In this document: piece by piece, positions 9,059-16,608 of the stretch
Layout of the letters: each line of letters opens with the position of its first letter
Position numbering within the stretch: position 1 is the stretch's first letter
Assembly: GCA_965247915.1 (NCBI GenBank)
Contig: OZ252048.1
Location: forward strand, 744,001 to 808,000
From: JAKZRT01 sp965247915
GTDB taxonomy: Bacteria > Pseudomonadota > Alphaproteobacteria > Rhodobacterales > Rhodobacteraceae
DNA length: 64,000 nucleotides
Reading direction: 5' to 3'
The notes under the pieces: model-generated
Databases searched by the model: none
Seen by the model: only the letters and a program-made list of their open reading frames with translations
What the model was told of the DNA's origin: nothing
Made by a program: the position numbers and the translations under genes

Positions 9059-9637
9059 GTGCGCAGTTATGATCCGCTCAGTGTAGATGAACTCGGCCAG
9101 AACGCTGCGCGTGCCCTGATGGCATATCCAGCGGTGAAACTTCCTCCTGTAGAGACCTTTGACGGCTCCGGCGTCTACACACTCCACTATTTCGGCAGCT
9201 TCACAGCATACAGCGACATGAAAGACGCGGAGTCGATCTACGTTGGAAGAGCCAATCCTCCGGGAGGACGGCAGGGGCGACGTGCCGTAGTCAAGTCAAA
9301 CCCTGCACTTTACCAGCGACTCCAGAAACATGCCCGGTCAATAGAGAGCGCCATCAACCTTGACTTGGATGATTTCCAATGTCGATGGCTTGTGCTCGAT
9401 TCCGTGTGGATCGGGCTGACGGAACAGGTGCTTATCGCAGAATACCGCCCCGTATGGAATGTGGTTGTTGGCGGTTTCGGGATCAACGCCCCTGGAAAGG
9501 GACGAAGCAATCAGGTAAGGTCGCAATGGGATACACTCCATCCAGGGCGACCAGAGGTTGCCGAACTGCCGGACCGTGATGAATCAGTCTCTGATATCCT
9601 CAGGGCAATTGCCGCACACAGAACAAAGGAAGAGTAA
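9059..9637 (+). CDS. Eco29kI-like GIY-YIG restriction endonuclease (cargo of the IS1595 element)
   Basis: Predicted type II restriction enzyme cutting unmethylated DNA. 192 residues. The GIY-YIG motifs read GVY (38-40) and YVGRA (61-65). Further residues with Eco29kI-like spacing are R87-x3-H91, E122 and N134 in TEQVLIAEYRPVWN, followed by GGFGINAPGKGR and WDTLHPGR, all typical of that family. Family knowledge: Eco29kI cuts CCGCGG; whether this protein has the same target cannot be read from sequence. It starts at GTG 9059, three bases after the methyltransferase stop. The gene looks intact although its neighbouring methyltransferase is broken, so it may be unexpressed or inactive, or the DNA may be protected by another methylase. 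Confidence 0.85.
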   Translation: MRSYDPLSVDELGQNAARALMAYPAVKLPPVETFDGSGVYTLHYFGSFTAYSDMKDAESIYVGRANPPGGRQGRRAVVKSNPALYQRLQKHARSIESAINLDLDDFQCRWLVLDSVWIGLTEQVLIAEYRPVWNVVVGGFGINAPGKGRSNQVRSQWDTLHPGRPEVAELPDRDESVSDILRAIAAHRTKEE

Positions 9638-9638
9638 A

Positions 9639-9811
9639 ATGACCAACAAAACCGACGAGACGAAATTTGAGATCGTCAACCCGATGTACGCGGGCGCGAC
9701 CCCGGAAGACGTAGGCCGCACCCTGATGCGCCAAGTGGATGCAGACCGTCAGGAGAACGATCAACAGGGGCGTAAATCACCCGACTGCGTTCAGGCAAGT
9801 ATAAAATTCCC
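9639..9811 (+). CDS. Small third ORF of the IS1595 element, open through the right end
   Basis: Begins at ATG 9639, one base after the nuclease stop TAA (9635-9637). The visible peptide contains the segment IVNPMYAGATPEDVGRTLM and a charged Asp/Gln-rich tail. I do not know its function; its place after the nuclease suggests a conserved part of the cargo. There is no stop codon inside the element. The frame continues through the inverted repeat and target duplication and joins the BMP binding-protein gene in frame (ATG 9834), so a fused 421-residue product is possible. Confidence 0.5.
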
Positions 9812-9833
9812 AAATGTAACAGAGAGACCACTC

Positions 9834-10904
9834 ATGAAATTGAAATCAATCCTGACCGGCGCACTGGCGGCACTGGCCTTGGGCGGCGCGGCTTCGGCGG
9901 CGGACGTCAAGGTTGGGTTCGTCTATGTCGGCCCCGTCGGTGACGGCGGCTGGACCTTCGAGCACAACCAGGGCCGTCTGGCCGTGGAAGAGGCCTTTGG
10001 CGACGCGGTGGAAACCACCTTTGTCGAAAACGTGCCCGAGGGTGCGGACGCCGAGCGCGTGCTGACCCAGATGGCGCTTTCGGGCCACGACCTGATCTTT
10101 ACCACATCGTTTGGCTACATGGACCCGACCATCAACGTGGCGGCGAAATTCCCGAACGTGATGTTCGAACATGCGACCGGCTATAAACAGGCCGACAACG
10201 TCTCGGTCTATTCAGCACGCTTTTACGAGGGCCGCGCGGTTCAGGGCCACATCGCGGGTCACATGACCAAGTCGAACACCATCGGCTATATCGCCTCGTT
10301 CCCGATCCCCGAAGTTATCCGGGGCATCAATTCGGCCTATATCCACGCCCGCGAGGTTAACCCTGACGTGCAGTTCAAGATCATCTGGGCCTATACTTGG
10401 TTTGATCCGGCCAAAGAGGCCGCCGCCGCGACCGCTCTGATCGAACAGGGCGCTGACGTGATCTTGCAGCACACCGATTCGACAGCACCCCAGGCGGCGG
10501 CTGAAAAGGCAGGCGATATTGTGACTTTCGGACAGGCCTCGGATATGTCGGAATACGGTCCGCTGCCGCGCGTCAGCTCGATCATCGACAACTGGGCGCC
10601 GTACTATGTGGCGCGGGTCAAGGCAGTGATGGACGGCACCTGGTCCAGCGCCAACACCTGGGATGGCATCGGCGCGGGCATGGTCGGCATCGGCGACATC
10701 TCGGACGCGGCTCCGGCCGACGTCAAAGCCTCGGCTTTGGCGCTGATGGCCTCGCTGGCTGACGGCAGCTATCACGCCTTCACTGGCCCGCTGAACAAGC
10801 AAGACGGTTCGGCCTGGCTGGGCGACGGCGAAACCGCCGACGATGGCACATTGGCTGGCATGGGCTTCTATGTCGAAGGCGTCGAAGGCGCAATCCCCAA
10901 CTAG
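9834..10904 (+). CDS. BMP-family ABC transporter substrate-binding protein
   Basis: Periplasmic binding protein of the nucleoside/purine importer encoded at 2488-6034. 356 residues with a clear signal peptide (MKLKSILTGALAALALGG, cut after ASA) and the BMP fold: VGFVYVGPVGDGGWTFEHNQG, TTSFGYMDP, FEHATGYK, GYIASFPIPEVIRGINSA and WAYTWFDP. The start is the ATG at 9834, 14 bases after the right target duplication; only a weak GAGAG precedes it. The frame is also open upstream into the transposon. The transposon has cut this gene off from the permease genes, so its expression may depend on read-through or on the element. A terminator follows. Confidence 0.93.
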   Translation: MKLKSILTGALAALALGGAASAADVKVGFVYVGPVGDGGWTFEHNQGRLAVEEAFGDAVETTFVENVPEGADAERVLTQMALSGHDLIFTTSFGYMDPTINVAAKFPNVMFEHATGYKQADNVSVYSARFYEGRAVQGHIAGHMTKSNTIGYIASFPIPEVIRGINSAYIHAREVNPDVQFKIIWAYTWFDPAKEAAAATALIEQGADVILQHTDSTAPQAAAEKAGDIVTFGQASDMSEYGPLPRVSSIIDNWAPYYVARVKAVMDGTWSSANTWDGIGAGMVGIGDISDAAPADVKASALALMASLADGSYHAFTGPLNKQDGSAWLGDGETADDGTLAGMGFYVEGVEGAIPN

Positions 10905-10926
10905 GGGTCGCCAAAAGTTACAGAAA

Positions 10927-10950
10927 GGCCCGCCCCGGCGGGCCTTTTTT
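10927..10950 (+). terminator. Rho-independent terminator after the BMP gene
   Basis: Perfect 8-bp stem GGCCCGCC / GGCGGGCC followed by six T residues, 22 bases after the stop codon of the binding-protein gene. It closes the purine transporter operon. Confidence 0.92.
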
Positions 10951-11019
10951 GTTGAAATTTGCAATGTCGCGGAATGTCAGTAAATTTCTCAAAACAGAAG
11001 ATATTGTCAGGAGACAAAT

Positions 11020-12351
11020 GTGATCAGGAAATTCCCGGAAATTTTGAAATTTGGCAACGAGGCGAGATTTTTTCCACCCCTGTCTGTCACAAAAAAGGAA
11101 GAGAGGCTTACTTCTATATTTCTTGCAGTTTTTTGCAATGTTCAGCCGTTCGCCGATGAAATACTAAAGAGCGTCGGCCAGAGAGCAGGAAAGCGAACGA
11201 CTGTCCGCGCATTCACAGAGGTTACACTAGCCAAGAAAATATCGTCAGTTTGCCGACCTGATGGCCTGATAGTTTGCCAACAAGGATCAAAGCGATGGTG
11301 CGCCTTGATCGAAGCAAAGGCTGGGCGCGATGAAATCGACGAAGATCAAGTCAGACGCTATGTCGAGCTTGCGCGCGAAAATGAAATCGACGCGGTAATA
11401 ACAATATCCAACCAATTCGTCACGCGAGCGGATCAGTCCCCAGTAAATATACCCAAAACAATGCTGAGAAAGACCAAGCTTTTTCACTGGTCTTGGGCAT
11501 GGATTGCGACGCAGTGCGAGATATTGTGCCTTCAGAACGAAATTGGTGATGCGCTGCAATTATCTTTGAGCGAACAGTTTCTCCATTTTGTCGGGCACTC
11601 ATCGACGGGTACTGAGAGATTCACCCAGATGAACGCTGGCTGGACAGAGTTGGTCAGTTCAATAAGGTCAGAAACGCCCCCAAATAAATCCGCACCAGAA
11701 GTAGAGGAAACCCTCGCGTGCTGGTTTGCTGAAACCAAGGACCTAAGCCTGCATATGTCGAGTCACATAGGAACGCCTGTTGCCGAAAAAATTGAACGTA
11801 GCCACCGGAACAACCCTGAAGCGAGGATCAAAATCGCGGCTGGCGACCTCGTAAATAATGATATCCTTTCGTCCGCTCTGCTGGTCCCAAATTGCGCGGC
11901 CGACATAAATATAGTCGCCAACCTTTCTTCCAGATCTCTTTCTGTTTCGATGATGCTTCGCGCTCCAACAAACAAAAAGTCGACCGCAGCGCGCATTAGA
12001 TGGCTGCTTAGAATGATCGCGTCAGACGACGAAAAAATTTCGGTCCGCGCACATTGGCCTGGGCGCGCAAAGCCGACGATTTTGAGTATCTCCAAACTAA
12101 GGGAGCAGCCCAATCTCATTCAAACCGACAACCCCAAGGCAGTGCCACACGGATTGGAGGTTTTGATGTTGCTACCTTCAGGGCGGCGGTTCTCCGGGCG
12201 GCGAACATTTATTGAAGACCTAGAGGAATTGGTTCCCGATTATTATGACAATGTCGCCCGGCATCTCCGCTCGTGGAGGGCGCCGCCCCCTGAACCAGTC
12301 AAACCGGCTGAAACACCTGAAAACGCTGGCTCGGGAAAACATGCGTTGTAG
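11020..12351 (+). CDS. PD-(D/E)XK nuclease-like protein of unknown function
   Basis: 443 residues. The N-terminal third carries a PD-(D/E)XK core: P80-D81 (RPDGLIVC), then E98-A-K100 in LIEAKAG, then Q110-x3-Y114, the QxxxY motif of RecB-like nucleases. The rest (about 150-443) has no motif I recognise and ends in a Pro-rich tail. GTG 11020 is the likely start, with GGAG eight bases upstream. Codon use and base composition are more AT-rich than in neighbouring genes, suggesting transfer. It stands alone on its strand after the transporter terminator and next to the restriction-bearing transposon. Defence, repair or stress roles are possible but only guesses. Confidence 0.7.
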   Translation: MIRKFPEILKFGNEARFFPPLSVTKKEERLTSIFLAVFCNVQPFADEILKSVGQRAGKRTTVRAFTEVTLAKKISSVCRPDGLIVCQQGSKRWCALIEAKAGRDEIDEDQVRRYVELARENEIDAVITISNQFVTRADQSPVNIPKTMLRKTKLFHWSWAWIATQCEILCLQNEIGDALQLSLSEQFLHFVGHSSTGTERFTQMNAGWTELVSSIRSETPPNKSAPEVEETLACWFAETKDLSLHMSSHIGTPVAEKIERSHRNNPEARIKIAAGDLVNNDILSSALLVPNCAADINIVANLSSRSLSVSMMLRAPTNKKSTAARIRWLLRMIASDDEKISVRAHWPGRAKPTILSISKLREQPNLIQTDNPKAVPHGLEVLMLLPSGRRFSGRRTFIEDLEELVPDYYDNVARHLRSWRAPPPEPVKPAETPENAGSGKHAL

Positions 12352-12455
12352 CAAACCATGAATATTGTCCACGAAAGTTCTCTCAGACCTGTCTCATGGT
12401 GCATAAATTGCAGCGCATGCTGTGATTGGGCCAAGCTTCAGAGTGACTCTTAGAA

Positions 12456-13539
12456 ATGATCGACTTTCTCATCATCGGCGGCGGCATTGCCGGTGTCTCG
12501 GCGGCGGCCCGGCTGGCACCGCTGGGTAGCGTTCTGCTGGTCGAAGCCGCGCCCAGCCTCGGCTATCACGCCTCGGGCCGGTCGGCGGCGATGTATTTCG
12601 AGAACTACGGTAACGAGGCGGTGCGGGTGCTGAACCGGGCCAGTTTCGAGCATCTCAGCACCTGCGCCGGCGGTCAGGGGGTTTTGACGCCGCGCGGGTT
12701 GCTGACGCTGGCGGGCAAGGGGCAGGAGGGTGCCTTTGCCGAGGTCTTGGGCACGCCGGGGGCCGAGAAGATCACATTTGACCAAGCGCGCGTTGGTCCC
12801 GATCCTGTCGCGCGACGCCTGCGCGCAGGTTGCGCTGACCTCGGATGGCCTGGATCTGGATACCGATCTGCTGATCCAGGATTTTCTACGCACCGCCCGG
12901 GCAGGTAGCGCCGAAATCAAGACGGATGCTGCGGTCACAGCGATTTCGCGTGTTGGCGCGACATGGCGGGTCACGACCAGAAACGGCGAATTTCAGGCGC
13001 ACACTCTGGTTAACGCCGCCGGGGCCTGGGGCGACAGGATCGCCGTTTTGGCCAGCCTGCCCCCGATCGGCCTGACCCCCTGCCGCCGGTCGGTCGCCCG
13101 AACGCCCGCCCCGGCGGGGCTGGACGTGACCGGCTGGTCGATGATTATGGGCGTGGAAGAAGACTGGTTCGCCAAGCCCGACGCTGGCAAATGGCTGATC
13201 TCGCCCGCTGACGAGGACCCGGTCGAGCCGCACGATGCCTGGGCCGATGATATGGTGCTGGCTGAGGGCATCGCGCGCTACCAGGACTTTGTCACCGAAG
13301 AGGTGACGCGGGTGGAGAATTCCTGGGCGGGTCTGCGCACATTCGCGCCGGACCGCACTCTGGTGATCGGTCGCGACCCGCTTGAGCCGTCGTTTGTCTG
13401 GGCGGCGGGTCAGGGCGGCTATGGCTTTCAGACCGCGCCTGCGGCCAGCACGTTACTGGCGTCGGTCCTCACCGGCGCGGCGGCGGGCCTGGCCCCCGAG
13501 ATCGTGGCCGCCACTTCGCCCGACCGCCTGCGCAAATGA
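12456..13539 (+). pseudogene. FAD-dependent amino-acid oxidase (DAO family), frameshifted
   Basis: Would be a flavoenzyme oxidising a D-amino or secondary amine substrate. The N-terminal Rossmann motif IIGGGIAGVSAAARLAPLG is in one frame (12456 to about 12785). The remainder, beginning LVPILSRDACAQ and ending GQGGYGFQTAPAAS with the C-terminal FAD-binding signature, is in the next frame. The shift falls in the GCGCGCG run near 12783-12790 and is explained by one extra base or two lost ones. Joined, the protein has about 360 residues, normal for the family. Either a real inactivating mutation or a sequence error. Confidence 0.82.
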
Positions 13540-13564
13540 AAAAGCGCGCCAGGGCGGGGCGCGC
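13538..13564 (-). terminator. Rho-independent terminator for the Hint-domain gene
   Basis: Stem GCGCGCC (13544-13550) pairs with GGCGCGC (13558-13564), loop of seven bases. Read on the minus strand it is followed by a run of T residues (13543 down to 13539). It lies just beyond the stop of the minus-strand gene at 13591 and overlaps the end of the opposite oxidase gene. Confidence 0.7.
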
Positions 13565-13590
13565 CTGCTGCGGTTCGGGTCAGGGTTGGC

Positions 13591-14226
13591 TTACGCCGAA
13601 AGACGCACCTCGTGATCCCAGACCGGATACACCGGTGCCGGATAATCGGTGCCATCGGCGCCCAGATCGGGCAAAGCCCGCTCAAGCTCTTCGCGCACGG
13701 CGTCTTCCAGGCTGCACACCGATGTCGGGCTGGGCAGAAAGCTTTCAACCGGAAGGCCGTTGGCCGCAAAAACCTGGTGGCTGTCGAACACAAGATTAAA
13801 ATAGGTCACGTCGCGATTTGTCCGGTCAACCCAAACGTCGTCGGTGGTGTTGACCAGCGCGCGCGCGCGCACCAGGCAGGCGTCGGTATCTTCAAGACCT
13901 TCAAGCCGATAACCCGGCACCAGCAATCGGTGCGAACCGGCAAGACGAAGCTCGGTCTGTGGCATCATCGGGCCCACCGCGCGCGGTTTCATTGCAACCG
14001 GGGCCAACGACGGATCGGCGGCAATTTCCGATGCGGCGATGGTGCGCTTCCAGATCATGCGCAGTGGTTGCAGCCCGTCGCGCCGGGTCACGATCAGGTC
14101 ACCGGGCCGCAGGTTTTCAACCCGTCGCGGGCCACATGGTGTGCGGACATTGGTTGCGGGGCCCAATCCAAGCGCAAGGCTGGTGTCCAACGACGCGACC
14201 CCTTCGATTTTGGTCAATACTGTCAT
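13591..14226 (-). CDS. Hint-domain protein
   Basis: 211 residues from the ATG at 14226; an in-frame ATG at 14277 would add 17. The Hint (hedgehog/intein) fold is indicated by VRTPCGPRRVENLRPGDLI near the N-terminus, with the cysteine in the autoprocessing position, by QPLRMIWKR, by the central GSHRLLVPGY, and by TYFNLVFDSHQVFAANGLPVES. Such proteins are common in Rhodobacterales; some carry the domain at the end of large secreted proteins, others are short like this one. Function and substrate are unknown. It stands alone with its own terminator. Confidence 0.8.
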   Translation of the reverse strand: MTVLTKIEGVASLDTSLALGLGPATNVRTPCGPRRVENLRPGDLIVTRRDGLQPLRMIWKRTIAASEIAADPSLAPVAMKPRAVGPMMPQTELRLAGSHRLLVPGYRLEGLEDTDACLVRARALVNTTDDVWVDRTNRDVTYFNLVFDSHQVFAANGLPVESFLPSPTSVCSLEDAVREELERALPDLGADGTDYPAPVYPVWDHEVRLSA

Positions 14227-14405
14227 TTGCGTGCTACCCCATGAAAGCACGCCCCCGCCATGGTTAATTTTCGCCATAAGATTGACTGGAATGAGGCGAA
14301 GCGGGGGCAGAAATGCGAATTGTTCGCGAGTTTGGACAATTCCCCCCGTCCAACCGGATAATTTACCGAATTCCCCGACAATGACGGCTTCGGACTAACG
14401 GCGCG

Positions 14406-14933
14406 TTAAGGGCCAAAAAGTCTCCAGCGGGTGGCCTGTTGGTCTGCCGGCAGACAGTTGAAGACCGCACCCTGTTTCCCGCGCAATTGCTGCGCCTCGC
14501 TGGCCAGAACTCGCCCCAGACAGGCGGCACCGTCCCGCGACATGGCGAATGTACCGCTTGCGGTCGCATCAGGCGCGAGCGCTGGTTCGATGTTCAGAAA
14601 TACCTGTTTACGCGAGCCGCCGGGGGCTAGCCAGATCACCCGCACCAGTCTTAACGGGCTTTCCGGCGAACAGGGCGCGCCGCACGCGGGCAAAGCGCCG
14701 GGGACAAAGGCAAGTTTTGACCATTCGGTGACCGCAATGACCTCGAGCCGGGCCGCATCGGGCGCGCTTGCATCATCGAAGCCGGGAAGCGCATTTTCCA
14801 GTGCTGCGCGCAGATCGGCGGCCAGATCGCCCGAAATATGGACGCCGGTGCCGCCCCTGGTCTGGAAAATCGCAACTATCGTGACCAGCACCACAACCGG
14901 CAGCGCAAGACGGGTAAGGATGCGGCGCGTCAT
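14406..14933 (-). CDS. Conserved hypothetical protein with N-terminal membrane anchor or signal
   Basis: 175 residues. Residues 1-25 (RRILTRLALPVVVLVTIVAIF) form one hydrophobic segment, so the rest is likely periplasmic. Four cysteines (ACGAPC, AACLG, FNCLP) could form disulfides. No domain recognised. The stop of the agmatinase gene upstream on the same strand is nine bases away, so the two are probably co-transcribed. No further function can be inferred. Confidence 0.6.
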   Translation of the reverse strand: MTRRILTRLALPVVVLVTIVAIFQTRGGTGVHISGDLAADLRAALENALPGFDDASAPDAARLEVIAVTEWSKLAFVPGALPACGAPCSPESPLRLVRVIWLAPGGSRKQVFLNIEPALAPDATASGTFAMSRDGAACLGRVLASEAQQLRGKQGAVFNCLPADQQATRWRLFGP

Positions 14934-14942
14934 AAGCCCTGA

Positions 14943-15902
14943 CTAGCTGGCGCGCGCGGCCATCGCGCAAAGCATCTCGAACATGACCGATACACCGAGA
15001 TACGCGGTGGCCCCCGAGGGGTCGAATGGCGGCGACACCTCGACCAGGTCCGCGCCCACTATGGCCACCCCATCGAGCAGCCGCGCGACCTGCAGCGCCT
15101 GCCACGAGTTTGGCCCGCCGACCTCGGGCGTGCCGGTGCCCGGCGCAAAGGCCGGATCGACAAAATCGATGTCGTAGGACACATAGGTGTCGCCGGCGCC
15201 GGCAATCTCGCGCGCCTCCACCATCACATCTTGCGCACCACGCGCGTGAAATTCCTCTATCGCGATCACCCGAATGCCTTGGGCGTCTGCGAAATCGCGG
15301 TCTTCGCTGTCATAAGCCGTGCCGCGAATGCCGATCATGCAAACCCGTTTCGGGTCCAGCAGCCCTTCTTCGAGCGCGCGGCGAAAGGGTGTGCCGTGGG
15401 TGTACATCGCGCCGTCAAAATACGAATGAAAAAGGTCGGTATGCGCGTCAAAATGGATCATTCCAACCGGACCCGACCGCGCCACGGCGCGCAATATCGG
15501 CAGGGTTGAAAGGTGATCACCGCCCGCCGTCAGAGGGATGACGGCTGCGTCCATTACCTTGTTAAAAAATTTCGTGATCCGGTCCATGCTGTCGCCAATA
15601 TCGGCAGGGTTCGGCCCCACGTCGCCCAGGTCAGCACAGTTTTTTAGCGCGAACGGCCGCACCCCGGTGGCTCCGTTGGCGGCCCGGATCATGGTCGAGG
15701 CATCGCGCATCTGGCGCGGACCATGGCGCGGCCCCGGGCGGTTTGTGGTGCCGCTGTCCCAAGGGACTCCGATCAGGCCGATATCGACTTGCGCAAGACG
15801 CGGATGATCCAGCGGCACATGGGGCAGGCGCATGAACGTGGGTATGCCCGCGAACCGCGGCAGGTCCATGCCGGAAACGGGGGTAAAGAACGGATCGCCC
15901 AT
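14943..15902 (-). CDS. speB: Agmatinase / ureohydrolase family enzyme
   Basis: Hydrolyses agmatine (or a related guanidino compound) to putrescine and urea with a binuclear manganese centre. 319 residues, normal length. All metal-binding signatures are present: GGDH (127-130), HFDAHTD (150-156) and SYDIDFVDPAFAPGTGTPE (from 242). N-terminal VPWDSGTTNRPGPRHGP is also typical. Guanidinobutyrase and guanidinopropionase share these motifs, so the substrate is uncertain; agmatinase is the default reading. It is followed closely by a small anchored protein on the same strand. Confidence 0.88.
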   Translation of the reverse strand: MGDPFFTPVSGMDLPRFAGIPTFMRLPHVPLDHPRLAQVDIGLIGVPWDSGTTNRPGPRHGPRQMRDASTMIRAANGATGVRPFALKNCADLGDVGPNPADIGDSMDRITKFFNKVMDAAVIPLTAGGDHLSTLPILRAVARSGPVGMIHFDAHTDLFHSYFDGAMYTHGTPFRRALEEGLLDPKRVCMIGIRGTAYDSEDRDFADAQGIRVIAIEEFHARGAQDVMVEAREIAGAGDTYVSYDIDFVDPAFAPGTGTPEVGGPNSWQALQVARLLDGVAIVGADLVEVSPPFDPSGATAYLGVSVMFEMLCAMAARAS

Positions 15903-16162
15903 ATGTCAAGTTGACCGGATTGAACGCGACTGAGCAAGGATAAATGGCTGTGTGGGCTGTATCCCGACGGCGCTTGCGTTATGCACCGCATCCAACAAAA
16001 ATTGTCATTTTTTACCTCAGTTTCGCCATATCAGTGCGGCAATTGTCACGTTATCGCCACATTTGGACCACATCGCCGCCACTTTTCGCGGCCAATTTTC
16101 GGCTGACGGCGTGTTTTGGCCGCATTGTGAATGGTAACCAATAGCGCAGGTGGCGCAGGATC

Positions 16163-16537
16163 ATGGTGATATGTCCCAATAGCGATGCAGACATCGCTTT
16201 GACGACAGCGGACGACGGCGCACATGCCGGTTCGGCCCGCAACGCTATCATTCAGCTTCGCAGATTTGGCCGCAGCGAAAGCGGCGCCACGACAATCGAT
16301 ATGGTGGTTCTTGCAGCAGCGGTGGTTGGCCTGGCGCTGGCCGCCGCGATTACAATTGCCTCGTCTACCACCGAACTTGCCGCACAAGCCGGGCACACAA
16401 TTGCGTCGGTCTATGACGGCGACACGTCTGGATCCACCGGAAATACCGATTCCGGTGGCGATGACGTTGCCGGCAATAATAGTGGCGGAAATGGCGGCGG
16501 TTGGGCCTGGGGCCGCGGCGGCAAATGGGGTAGCTAA
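16163..16537 (+). CDS. Orphan Flp-type pilin-like protein with Gly-rich tail
   Basis: 124 residues. After a hydrophilic leader comes the prepilin-like sequence ESG-ATTIDMVVLAAAVVGLALAAAI (40-63): a glycine at the cleavage point, a hydrophobic helix, and an acidic Asp at position +5 where pilins have Glu. The C-terminal 40 residues are rich in Gly, Ser, Asn and Asp. The leader is unusually long for a Flp pilin, so the real start may be further in. No tad/cpa pilus genes are near. Assembly by a Tad system elsewhere in the genome is inference. Confidence 0.55.
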   Translation: MVICPNSDADIALTTADDGAHAGSARNAIIQLRRFGRSESGATTIDMVVLAAAVVGLALAAAITIASSTTELAAQAGHTIASVYDGDTSGSTGNTDSGGDDVAGNNSGGNGGGWAWGRGGKWGS

Positions 16538-16608
16538 GGCTGATGTGATCTCCCGATGACCCAGGCCGCGTCTGGTGTTCAATTCAAGGCCCGACCAACC
16601 GCAATCGA

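Larger units (their letters stand above)
6064..9811 (+). mobile_element. IS1595-family transposon carrying restriction-modification cargo (with a nested IS5 element)
   Basis: 3748 bp as it stands, about 2475 bp without the nested IS5 copy and its duplicated 4 bases. The left end (6064) and the reverse complement of the right end (9811) match over about 24 bases with the consensus GGGRATTWTRTAYTTG followed by MCTGAAC. Both sides are flanked by AAATGTAA. The cargo is on one strand: a zinc-ribbon DDE transposase (broken), a DNA methyltransferase (broken by IS5), an Eco29kI-like nuclease and a short ORF that runs out of the right end. Passenger genes are known in some IS1595-family members. The element sits between the permease and binding-protein genes of a purine ABC operon. 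Confidence 0.9.

Noticed and set aside
13860..13900. GCGC-rich run in the Hint gene taken for a repeat
   Set aside because: Simple dinucleotide run within a coding frame; no repeat unit beyond it.
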